A DNA stretch of 64,000 nucleotides from Chionis minor (lineage: Eukaryota; Chordata; Aves; Charadriiformes; Chionididae): the NCBI GenBank assembly GCA_013398295.1, contig VZSF01003599.1, positions 2,272,206 to 2,336,205 of the forward strand, in the 5' to 3' direction. The notes beneath the pieces are model-generated. The model worked only from the letters and a program-made list of their open reading frames with translations. It was not told where the DNA came from and searched no databases. The position numbers were made by a program, and so were the translations under genes. The first letter of the stretch is position 1; each line of letters begins with the position of its first letter. Below are positions 35,558-46,200 of this stretch, piece after piece.

Positions 35558-35683
35558 GTCACGATCAAGGTCACCTAGGAGAAGGGCTCACACACCAGAA
35601 AGGCGGAGAGATGAAAGAAGCGTTCCAACAGCTTATCGCATTAGTAACAGTCCTGGAAATAGCAGGAAACGCCCACGTTCCAA
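35558..35683 (+). CDS. SFSWAP: SFSWAP exon: RS domain, [11 protein letters not shown] block
   Basis: The exon is 126 nt, phase 2 in and phase 2 out, encoding window residues 604-645. It reads [20 protein letters not shown], then [20 protein letters not shown]. The donor caa|gtaagt is strong. It resumes the RS domain interrupted by the 7.4-kb intron. The YRI/YRTV-type spacer between RS blocks occurs in both this and the preceding exon (PTAYR), suggesting an old internal repeat. Confidence 0.97.
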
Positions 35684-37008
35684 GTAAGTATACCTGGTCC
35701 TGGGGAAGGTTATGTCCTGGCATCGTACGAGTCTTTAAACATTGCCTGATGTGTTGTACGTTGCCTAAGTATGTTCTAGAGCTTTACTTTAATAGACAGA
35801 TATTCTGGAGCTCTGTTTTAATAGACAAATACTTTTGTAGAGAAAAAAAAAAATAAACCCACAAGTACTTGTTCTTCTTCCCCCATTCTTGCATGTGTTT
35901 GAACAGTAAATGTACAACGGAATCAGTGAATGTTAATATTCACTATCTCCTAGCTGTGAGAGTTAAGATTTTGTTTGGACTTCTGTATTTCTTCTTGTTG
36001 AGTCATTTTCTTGTGCTCTGCTTGTGGAAGCTTTGTGACTTCTGCACGGAGTGGTATTATGTTATTCTTACTGGTATTGCTTGACATCTCGTCATACCTG
36101 CACAAGTAAGGGGAAACTCCAGTTTAGCAACTGGTATGGTTTGCATTTAGCAATTCTTTTACTAGCAGGGTGAAATGTGAGATATGAATCAAGAGGTGCC
36201 TTTTTTGAGAGCACCTTGCATGTAATCTTTCTGAACCTCTTACAATCAAACCAGCGTATCGACCATTATTTCAGCTCGCTGATCACAGCTCGTGCAGTGT
36301 GAGCCCACACGGCTTCGAAATGCTTTGTGTCTCTGATGTTCTGTGGCACGTTGTGTCTTCAACACGCAAGGAAGTGAAAATTATACGTACACCTGAAGTG
36401 TACACAAACCCCAACACATCGAAGTTACTAAACTGAGCATACAGAGTTTTTCTCTTCTCATTGGTGAAGATTTAGTCTTTAACCTGTATCTCCATATCTC
36501 TTGTGGAATGAGAAGCAAAGACATCAATTTCAACTTTGATTGTTAAAAAATTTCTGTGGTTTCATAAGGTAATTTTCCATCTCTTGACAGCCTCCAATTA
36601 GTTGAAGTGTGGTATATGTAATTGAGAACTTCAGTATACTTCCAACTGATTCATTTTTTCACGTTCATCAACTCAAAATAATAAAGACTTCTGCGGAATT
36701 CAGAAAGCGGATTTGGTTAAGCAGAAAAGATATGGAAGCTTGAAATGTTTTTCTTCCTATAAACACACACAAGAATTTTTTCACAGCCCTGTGCTATGTT
36801 TAATGCAGTGTTGGGGTGTCTGCTGCTTGACCATTCAGCATTTTGACCTATAAATTATTTTTAGAGGTATGCCACTCCAAGTGGTAAATTATGATGGCAA
36901 TTGTGAAACAAACTAGATTCCTCTTTAAACAATATTGTTTATATAGATGGGAATTGTAAACTTTTGTTAGGCCTCAAACAGGAAAACAGAACAAGCCACT
37001 CTTTCGCA

Positions 37009-37290
37009 GGGCCTGTTGGGATAGGACAAGGGGCAATGGCTTTAAGCTAAAAGAGAGAAGATATAGACTAGATATAAGGAAGAAATGTTTTATGCTGAGG
37101 GTGGTGAGACACTGGCCCAGGTTGCCCAGAGAGGTGGTGGCTGCCCCATCCCTGGGACCATTCCAGGTCAGGTTGGACGGGGCTCTGAGCAGCCTGCTCT
37201 AGTTGAAGATGTCCCTGCCCATGGCAGGGGCGCTGGACTAGGTGGCCTCTAAAGGTCCTTTCCAACCCAAACTGTTCTATAATTCTATGA
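37009..37290 (+). mobile_element. CR1 LINE fragment, 3' end
   Basis: This is a sense-orientation CR1 tail with the blocks ataggacaaggggcaatggc, ttgcccagagaggtggtggc, tgcccatggcaggggcgctg and the intact terminal repeat ttctataattctatga. It is better preserved at its 3' end than the copy at 9990. Confidence 0.95.
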
Positions 37291-37725
37291 ACAGTACACA
37301 GTAAAATATGGCAAGTGCCAAAAGTGCAAAAAAATTTAGACTGAAGAAAGAGTATTGTATTGAGGATATTTTGCAGCTCTTACTGCAGAAAGCCTACTGC
37401 TTCAGTCCTGTTACGACTGACATGTTGAGTTCTCCAGTAAAAATGTAGATGCTATGATAGACCAATTTTCATCTTCAGTTGTGGAGCAGATCCTTCACAA
37501 CGGTGTAATGGAAGCAAGGTTTGGGTTCTAGGTCTGTTAAAAGCTAATTAGTTTACTTGGGCTTTCTGATAGCTGAGAGCAGGTTTCACTCTTACGTGGC
37601 AGCAGCCAGCTGAATGGTTTTATTAACCATGGTTACACTAAGAAGTAGGCGAGCTTTACAATCCAATACTGTCAGAGGACTGAATATTGCAATTAATAAA
37701 TACTGCAATGTTTTAAACTTGCTTA

Positions 37726-37790
37726 GTTTATTATTATTTTATTATATTTATTTTTTTATTTTATTTATTTATAGTTTATTATTATTAATT
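37726..37790 (+). repeat. AT-rich low-complexity tract (TTTAT/TTATT)
   Basis: An imperfect array of TTATT and TTTA units, typical of simple-sequence expansion in intron DNA. Confidence 0.85.
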
Positions 37791-39740
37791 TGATACCAGT
37801 CATGATGCTGAACAGCTAGCATCGTTTGTAAATTTTTAGGTGTATTTCCAGAAGAAAATATGTAAGAACTAGGAAGTTATGATTCACTTTGTCTTGTTCG
37901 GGAATTACTGGCTCACTGCTAGAATGAGTTGTATTTCAGAATAAATGTAACAATTGCTTTTACCTCTGCTTTTCCTGTACCTCGGTTGTCATCGTAGTCA
38001 ATTTAAAATAAGTCTAATGGTAATTAGTGTTTTCATCTGACTGCAGTGAATTACTTGCCACAGAGAATATGCTTAGTTCTTTTACGCTAGCTCTTGTACC
38101 TAGAAAATATTAAAAAATAAGCTTAGTTTTTGCAAATGGACTGTTCTAAAAACAGAAAACTGATAAATGCATTCATTCAGCTGTTGTGACGTTTGTTCAT
38201 CATAATCTGAGATGAAAAACACCGAAAAAGCTTACTGTAAAATATTCTTCCTGCATGATGAATGTATGCTGCGATTTTCAAGAGTTAAGCATGAAATATA
38301 TTCACAGCTTGATTACATTATGAAGTTTTAAGAAACTGAGCAATTACAGTACATAATTAGCTAGTCAAGAAATAACCGGCTTTCTAGCTGGTGTTTCTTG
38401 TATATTCATGAAAGTGTTGGAGGCCAGTAGAGCTGTATGGTTTTTCTTCTGCCACTTAATGATTATTTATGCAAGAAAAGTGTAAGGAAGTTCTGCAATT
38501 TTAAGTCTTTAATGTTAAATTCTGTGTAAAAATCAGATATTTGGATGATAAATTCTAAGGATCAGGGGTGTACAGTGTTTATATGGGAATTTAATATGTT
38601 GTAGTGTAGCTGCTTTTAAAGTACCAAATTCCTAAGAAAATCAAAATAAAGGAACCAATAATGTGAGACTTAAAAGATGTCTCTAAGTTTTATTGTGTTT
38701 TAAGGTGTTCTAGAAGCTTCAACAACATTCTTCTGAATAGACTTCTAGCAGTGCATGCTAGAGAGAGATCCCTACAATGAAGTATTGCCTAACTCTAATT
38801 AAGACATTACTCTAGTCTAAGTTCTAATAACAGTAATGTCGATGCTGGTATGTAAATCATACAGACATAAATTCATAACCCTGTAGAAAGATTTTGATAG
38901 TTCCGACTCTAGTATATTACTAATTGAATTCTCTTTGAGCTTAATACTGCGTATGAGGAGGCTACCTCTGTTTCCCCCTTCTGTCAATAATGAACACAAT
39001 CAGGTACCTGTAAGTCCTTTTTTCCAGCTCTCATAGTAACAAACATTTGTGTATCTAATTTCCAAGTCACAAATGGCTTGCACTTCAAATATGTTGCTAG
39101 GTCTAGGTTTCTTTGAGTGGCATACAGGAGCTTGTCTATATTTTTGAGCCTGCAGTTCGTTGCATTATAGATTGGATCGCAAGGAAAGGGATCATTTCTT
39201 TTTAAAAAGCAAAAAAACAAACCATGGATTTGCCTTGTAGATCTTTTTGTATAGCTGTGATTCCATGGTTTGTTCATTTATGAGCTAGGAAAATTAGAAA
39301 GGATATAAACTGTTACATTTCTCATCGTATTCTAAATGTCTGATGATGTTTGGGAAGGAGCTTCCCTCTAGCAAAGTTATTCTGCAAATCTTCAATGAAA
39401 GACTTAGCATTGTCATCCCTGAAACTATCAAATACTGGTCAGTAATTCCTGTTTACCCGTAAAGCAACATTCCAAGTGAGAACCTCGGGTATTAGTAGTT
39501 GCCTAATGTTGTATTAGGCATTTTAAAGACATAAATGTCATTTAAAAGAGCTTCTGAGAAAGTGTTTTGCACAAGCGTAGAAGTGCAGTATTGGGGTAGG
39601 ACTCTAATGCTTGCTGAATACATGAAAAGTCTCCTGCGGAAAAGGGCTACCTGAGCTTTTAGAAGTATGAAAAGAAACTTCAGCTGAGCTAGTAGTGTAA
39701 TACTGCTTTAAATATCCTTCAATAAAATATTTTCTTCTCG

Positions 39741-39746
39741 CAGAAG
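39741..39746 (+). promoter_or_regulatory. NAGNAG tandem splice acceptor
   Basis: The hexamer cagaag offers two acceptors 3 nt apart. The upstream one gives ...RSK-SPHEK; the downstream one gives ...RSN-PHEK, one residue shorter. CAG is the stronger of the two and is assumed in the exon above. Confidence 0.7.
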
Positions 39747-39914
39747 TCCCCATGAGAAGAAGAAGAAGAGGCGGTCTAGATCACGTACCAAGTCCAAAGC
39801 TAGGTCTCCTTCACCATCCATGTCACCAGGCAAACCATCCACACACAAAAATTCTGTACATTCAACTAGTGTCTCTCCTGTGGAGAGCAGGGAATCCAGC
39901 CAGGAACGCTCCAG
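39744..39914 (+). CDS. SFSWAP: SFSWAP exon: RS domain, [14 protein letters not shown] block
   Basis: The exon is 171 nt, phase 2 in and phase 2 out, encoding window residues 646-702. It reads [20 protein letters not shown], then [20 protein letters not shown] and [16 protein letters not shown]. The second half is a Ser/Pro-rich stretch that is less conserved than the basic block. The acceptor is part of a CAG-AAG tandem. The donor is gtaata. Confidence 0.97.
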
Positions 39915-40483
39915 GTAATAGGCTCTTTTACTGTTACCCTGCAGTGCTGACATCTCTTGATTGTGAGTGTGTCTTTTGACCTAACTCGTACGGTGAGGAG
40001 CTCTGTGTGTACGAAGTGTGTAGAAGACACTGGGAGGGCAGCACTCTGTGCATCAGTCTGATGACAACGTTGGATCTCTGTTGCCTGCTGGAGGAAACAT
40101 CTCAACATACTCTTACAGTAAAACTGGTGCAGAAAATTCTGCAGCCTGATTCTAAGCTAGAAATTGGAAATTCTCACTAAATGGGCTAACTCTTTGAAGT
40201 AGAATTTTAATAGAGTGGTTTGAGTTGTAATGTGTGTGCAAGATTCATAACCAAATTATTTCTACAGAATTTAGAACGGTCCTGCTAAAAATTCCTAGTC
40301 TGTTGTTGAGATTTCTCTGTGCCAGTTGTATGAGTGACTCTTGTGACTGTGATCTATTGTGGCTTCTAGCTGATGACGAACATAGGAGGGACTTGTTCAA
40401 TAAACCCCAAAATCGTGACGGTGAGTGAAATGTATTTTTAAAACATCGACTATCAATTTCTAATTCTAATTTTACTTTTTTAG
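39915..40483 (+). other. SFSWAP intron (569 bp)
   Basis: Short intron, acceptor ttttactttttttag. No repeat was recognised. Confidence 0.85.
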
Positions 40484-40556
40484 GGGAGTTTCTCAGGAAA
40501 AAGATGGCCAAATCTCTTCAGCAATTGTGTCTTCAGTGCAGAGTAAAATCACTCAG
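40484..40556 (+). CDS. SFSWAP: SFSWAP exon: GVSQEK segment
   Basis: The exon is 73 nt, phase 2 in and phase 0 out, encoding window residues 703-727. It reads [20 protein letters not shown] and then SKITQ. It closes the RS domain and begins the conserved C-terminal helix. The donor is gtacta. Confidence 0.96.
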
Positions 40557-42855
40557 GTACTAATAAATTCAAAGTGTGTTGCCTAATTCAGTGTGTCCAG
40601 GATATCGTTTTCTTCTCTCACTACCTTGTACAATTCTGAGCTTTGCATATGATGTAGAGACATGTTCATGGTCATTCCTAATCTGTTTGCTTATGAGAAA
40701 ACCAGTTTTGTTACTTCTGTAGCTACTGTCCTTTAAGTTTAATCAAGCCTCTGAAGACCAAGCTAAATTCATTATGCTGCAGTAGATGCACTGCTTATAT
40801 ATGAAAGTCCACATTATGCTACAATACCCCAGTTACCAATAGCAGGTATTACTAGAACCTGTCTTACCATGTACTTAACAAGTTTCATGAAAGAAAGAAG
40901 GAAGGAGAAATGCGTTGACAAAGGCTAAGTTTGTAGTGTTGGCAGTACAGGAAAAATAGTCCTCTTGCAGACTGAAGTGCATCCTTTGCACTACGCGGTA
41001 CCTTCAACTTGCTTATCTTACCCTTGTTGCTGTTTATGTCTCTGAACTGTTGTTGTTATGATTTTGTTGATACGTTCAAGTTTGCTGTGAATCATGGCAT
41101 GTCAGGTATGCAGCTCTATATGCTTTGCAATAATTGAAATTATTCTAACACCCTTCTAAAATACCCAACTTCTGGCAAAATAATTTCGTTCCTTTTTTAA
41201 AAGCCTACAGCATGGTATCACTCTCTAAAATTTTTAATTTCACTCATCCTCTTAGAGTCTTCGTGCATATTTAACTTACTTTCAATTGAATACAGCAAGT
41301 TTAGAGAAGGAAGGGTCTTAATTAGGCTTTAGAAAATTTACAATATAAAATAAGAATTGCTTTTTCTATTCCCATTTTTTTCAATGGATAGATTACTCTT
41401 TCAATAGATGAATGTTGTTCAAAGATTTAATTCCACTAGGGAAATAGTGGTAGTTGGGAATTAATACTAGCTGACTAGTACCTTACATACTATATTTGAG
41501 CTGTTTTTGATGAGTAAACCCAAATAAAATAGAAAAAATAGGAAAACAGAATAGCAAGTATAGGCATCAGGGAAAGAAAACAGAGTACTAACACCGTAGC
41601 ACTTCTTAGGCTGCCAAACGCACGCATGGAAATTCCTCGTACAGGAAATGCAACACGAACTACATCACGGTCTTCAAAGTAGAGTAAAAATCTCACTCTT
41701 TAAAAACATACACCCTTCAAACAAAGGTACTAGGCTCGTGCATTTCTTGGGTTAAATGTTGCTTATGGCAGAGCATTTGCTATTAGTCTGCTTGCTTGAA
41801 GTGCAGCAATAAGAGGAGGAAAGATTACGGTATTAAAATACACTTCTTAGTTGCTATTTGCAAAAAGTAAAGAAGAGGAATGAAACTTTTGTGAATCTGC
41901 AAGATGTTTCCTGACATAGATTAGTTTAGCATCTTTTTATCTTTAAGGGTCCAAAGAAATGTAATTTACCTAATTATTAGTAAGATTATTTTATTGCCAA
42001 TGTGCTGGCTGACCCTAACCAATTCAGTACCTTTTCTCATTCAAATCCTTCCATCTGTAAAGTGGAATAATGATGTTGAATTCCCCTATGAAGTGTTTTG
42101 AGGGCTTCAGATGAAAAATGCTTTAAAGGACTGAAGGATTTTAATTCATTTATATTGCATTTATGAAGAAACGCTTTAAGTTAACTTTATTAGTGGCACA
42201 CTTTATTTTGTGACCATTTTTTGCAACCCAGTTATTCAATGCTGTTTACATGAAATTTCATTTCCTTTTGTAATGCTGTTCCCACTGGATACTCAGACAA
42301 GACTGAGTTGCAGACGGTTTCACAACAGTCATAATGTTTCAGCCACTCTGTCATATGTGAAAATACTGCTGCTACATAAATTTTTGCTTCAGGTTTACAA
42401 AGCAAACAAAAGCAGCTTTCTGTTACAGAGTAATTGTTAGCACTCTCTTCTTACCAGGTCTCTCTATTTTTCTTTTTTCTCTTTTCAACCTTCAGTGAAA
42501 AGGTTGAAGCCACTTTAGTGGTTAGTTGTGTGTTCGTTACAGTTTTTGTGAAGATATGGTAATAGTTTCTTTCCATTTCTGTTGACGTTTTGCTGTATAG
42601 AGACTGTTCTAAATGTTTATGCAGAGCATCTGTAGCATACTAGTGAAAACAGACCTCGCTTGCTGTCATAGGAACTTTCTCCAAATTATTTCACTCCTTT
42701 AGCCTAGTGACTGTTAATTGATGATGATGATGAATGTAAGTACTCTACGTGACTGGAGCATAAGCTAGCCCTTCTGTGCGGGTTTGTGCAATCACGTGCT
42801 GTCGCTCTGTTCAAAACCCAGATGTGTCTGATCATTTTCCTTTTATTTTCCACAG
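40557..42855 (+). other. SFSWAP last intron (2.3 kb)
   Basis: AT-rich, with no transposon or RNA gene recognised. A short tga trinucleotide run occurs at 42719-42733. The acceptor is ttttattttccacag. Confidence 0.83.
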
Positions 42856-42921
42856 GATCTTATGGCCAAAGTGAGAGCAATGCTTGCGGCTTCCAAAAAC
42901 ATACAGACTAGTGCCTCCTGA
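42856..42921 (+). CDS. SFSWAP: SFSWAP terminal coding exon and stop
   Basis: Twenty-one codons plus TGA, window residues 728-748: DLMAKVRAMLAASKNIQTSA and a final S. The ending matches human SFSWAP except for one conservative residue. The helix DLMAKVRAMLAASKN is continuous with SKITQ from the preceding exon. Confidence 0.98.
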   Translation, partial: DLMAKVRAMLAASKNIQTSAS

Positions 42922-43268
42922 GACCTGTTGAACTGCCCATCAAGAAATTGTGTGAAAAAGAACAATATAAAAAAACTGCCTCATCTCAAATGTACAGCTG
43001 AGCTTAGCTCACTTGGGTCACAATTCGTCTAATATTATCAGAACTCGAGGAGCTAAAACCGATCTTTCTGTACAGAAGCGTCTCCTTGAAATTTCATTAA
43101 ACTTTTTCAGCCAGAATATCTTTGGGAAGTTTTTGGTTTTTGTAAATTGATTTTTTGACTAATTCTTCAGTAACATTTTATGATCAGCGGTCTATATGTG
43201 TATATTTGTAAATACCATGTTTCTGTGAAAGAAGTATTACACAGTAATAAAGAAGGAAACATCTTTCA
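42922..43268 (+). other. SFSWAP: SFSWAP 3'UTR
   Basis: About 345 nt from the stop codon to the expected cleavage site 15-25 nt after the AATAAA at 43246. It is AT-rich with no repeats. A GT-rich stretch follows at 43279-43320, as expected for a downstream element. Confidence 0.85.
43246..43251 (+). terminator. Poly(A) signal AATAAA of SFSWAP
   Basis: Canonical hexamer 325 nt after the stop codon, followed by a GT-rich region. A second AATAAA at 44109-44114 could serve a longer 3'UTR, but nothing else supports its use. Confidence 0.85.
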
Positions 43269-46200
43269 TTAGCTAAAGTTTTTGTGGAGTCCTTAATTGT
43301 TTGCAGTTGACTTTTGTTACAAATCAGTTTTCTTTTTCTTTAGTGCTTTCTGCTTTTTGAAATAACAACTGTCTAGCCTGCCTGACCACCTTAAGCTGAG
43401 AAATACTGTTTATCTTCCTTCATGCACAGAACAATTTAAGAAGAAGGCTTGCATGCTTGGATGTTAGTAGTGGACAGGTTTTGGACAACGGACACGATTT
43501 TATGTCCATCATTTAGGAAGATCTCTGAGCCTCCATTTGAGGAGCTGACCCTTTGAAGTCAACAAGTAATGGTCAGTAGCCCCTTTGTCTTAATGTGCCT
43601 TGTTCTCTCTAGTTAGCCACAGAAAAGACAGTATATTTTTGTGGTCATTCAGCAGGCATACTTTACCAAAATCCAGCGTTCTGCTCATTTAACATGTTTC
43701 ATACAGTCGAGGAAGGTGCTTACTAACTTACGTTTTACTGACGTATACCACTTCACGCTTTTCAGAATGCTTGTGGTCTCAGTATAATTGCACATCTGTT
43801 TATGATGTGTCATTTATTGTACACTGAGACTATTTAATTTTTTAATTGTAATATGCTTAAAATGATTACAAAATGGCAGTGTGAATTTTTCCCCAAGCCT
43901 GCTTTAACTATGAGGCTTTGAGTAGTTGCTGTAATCAAAAGATGCCTTTATTGGCAGTTACCTGATTCCGTAAAGACTGGAATCAAGGCTTTTAATGACC
44001 CCTGAAAACCTGTGGTCTATAATCAGAAAGATTGTGGTTATAGTGACTCACGTCCTAATTTTCTCAAATTTTATAGAGAGTAGGTGGAGGTTGAAGATGG
44101 ATGAGAGAAATAAATGTAAAATTTTCGCTTACTCACAGACTAGTTGGTAAGTGAACTGCATAAAACTCCACAGATTAATAACTCCAATGCAAAATCTTTT
44201 TGTTCAAAGCAAGGGGAGGAGAAACAATGCGTTGATATAATTCAAGCTTTGAGTAACACGATGGTCAAAATGTTGGTTGGAATGCCGCTTGCTGGTCCTC
44301 AGTTGGCACGAGAGCGCAGTATTTAAACCATTGGAAACAATCATCAATCAAGTTTCTTTTCAATTTTTGGCTAGTAATAATTAGCAGAGTTTATGCTTCT
44401 ACAAACAGTATAAAATGTTCTGTCTGATGCAGAGAAATTTCATTGTGCACGTAAATTGTGATGAAACGGCCATTTAAATGGTAATGGAGAATCGTGTTAT
44501 CCACCGTTTACCTAATTATTTCAAAGTTATTTGTAATGTTTTGACTAGGCCGAAAATAACTTTCAACCAGTGTGAGAGAGCGAACATTTTCTCTGTACAT
44601 ATAGATGAAACAGTACTAGTAGAGACACATAAAAAAGGATGTGAAGTAAATTTCACAGGCAGCTGTTTTAGATTGTTGTGCAGTGTTAAATTTACAGCAG
44701 CTTTATTTTTCCCTTCTAAATGCAGTTAAAAGTCTCACCATGGTTAAATAATTGGCAGCTGGGATGCCAGTTGTTTGTCATGTAATAGGAAAAAAGCCCA
44801 GCTCTTTGATAAAATAGACTGGGCAGCTTGTTTTGCTGCTGCTTTGCAGATTTATTCTCTCTGGGAAGGTTGTTGCTTTAATGACTTCTTAAAATATTTT
44901 CCCTCCCTGTGAGCAAGTCTTTTTCTTTTTTTTTTCTTTTTTTTTTTTAAATTCCCTTTTGTGGTATGAAGTGAGACGGAGCGTTAAGCTCCAGGAAAAT
45001 TTAGATTAAACTGCATTTTTATACACTTTTTATTGTTTACTGAGGTTTGTTTGCTTTTAGCACTCTCTCATGGGTAGTTGTATTCTCCAGAATTTAAATA
45101 GTAGTAGTGTTTTTATTGTGCTATTTTTTCTCTTTCTAACCAAAATGGACAGTTCACCATACTAAAAAGGTTTGAACCGCTTTACCAGAATAATTCCTTT
45201 GTATGCATTCACATTTATAATTCAGCGCTGCTTTTTTCATCTGATTCTACAGGCACTAGCTGCGTCGTGGCTGTGTGTTCCATGGGGCTTGTGATACAAT
45301 CGGCACCATTTTGGGTGCCTGGTGTATCAGGAGAACGTGTAACTGGTGTCAGGAAAGTGTCTTAAGAACTTCAAGCTGGAAAACTTTAACTGTCTGTTTT
45401 CCAGGTATGGATTTTCAGTGCAACCCCTGGAGGACGCCTCTCTGTGGACCCAGTTACAGGACCCTGGCCAAGCATCTGGGATTGCAGGCAGCGGGTCTGG
45501 GATTTGCAGGAAAGGGGAGTTGGGCTGCGTCTCACACCCCACCTCCAGCCACGAAAACGGTACGTGCTCAGTCCCTTGCAACGCGGCCACGCACCGAGGG
45601 GCCTCACGAGGCCCTCTGGCACCTGGTGTATTGCCAGGGTCTGGCTTCTGATGGGAAATACGTGAGGTTGGTACAACGGGGAGTGGAGAAATTGGGAGAG
45701 CTTCAGGTGGAAAAAAAGTGGGATTTGAGTATTCGGGAGGAAGGCGCTGTGGTAGCTCTGAGTTGTCAGCAGCTAGTTTTGGTTTTTCAAATTTCTCAGT
45801 TGCGGAAACAAGGTAACGTGAGATTGCTTTGCTTTAAATTTGGTCAAATACAGTAATTTAAGCAGCCCTTTAGCTGTAGGTACTTCAACTTATTTCCTCT
45901 GTGTGCATGTAACAAACCAGAAGGACTTGGAATATTAACGCTAGCTTTCCAAAACACTTTGGAAGGGCTTTTTTTTTCTGTAATGTGCTAACGAGTCTTT
46001 CCTCATTGTCTTAGGAGTTCCAGATCACAGTTTTGGAGATAAAAAGTCATTTTTAAAAATTGTCAGTTTATACAACAAAGCTTTATTCACTCTGTATTCA
46101 TGCAGAGTAGCCTTCTCTCAAAAAAAATAAAAAATTTCCACTTACAGACAGCAGGAGCTGCTCAAAAGGTAGCAGTTTTTGCTTTGTGGAGATTCAGGTT

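Larger units (their letters stand above)
35684..39743 (+). other. SFSWAP intron (4.1 kb)
   Basis: It contains a CR1 3' end (37009-37290) and a T/A-rich low-complexity tract (37726-37790). The rest shows nothing recognisable. The acceptor is ttttcttctcgcag, directly followed by aag (a NAGNAG site). Confidence 0.83.
501..43268 (+). other. SFSWAP: SFSWAP gene, 3' part (14 coding exons plus 3'UTR)
   Basis: SFSWAP is a nuclear SR-like regulator of alternative splicing with two SURP modules and a C-terminal Arg/Ser domain; the Drosophila homologue represses splicing of its own pre-mRNA. Here the exons join with matching phases (0/1, 1/0, 0/1, 1/2, 2/2, 2/0, 0/1, 1/1, 1/0, 0/2, 2/2, 2/2, 2/0, 0/stop) into 748 codons and a stop, with GT-AG at every intron. 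Residue numbers below count from the first codon in the window. The start codon, the N-terminal part and the promoter lie upstream. The protein follows human SFSWAP closely as I remember it, including the C-terminal ending in QTSAS. The single irregularity is the duplicated exon at 13368 and 15548. Confidence 0.97.
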
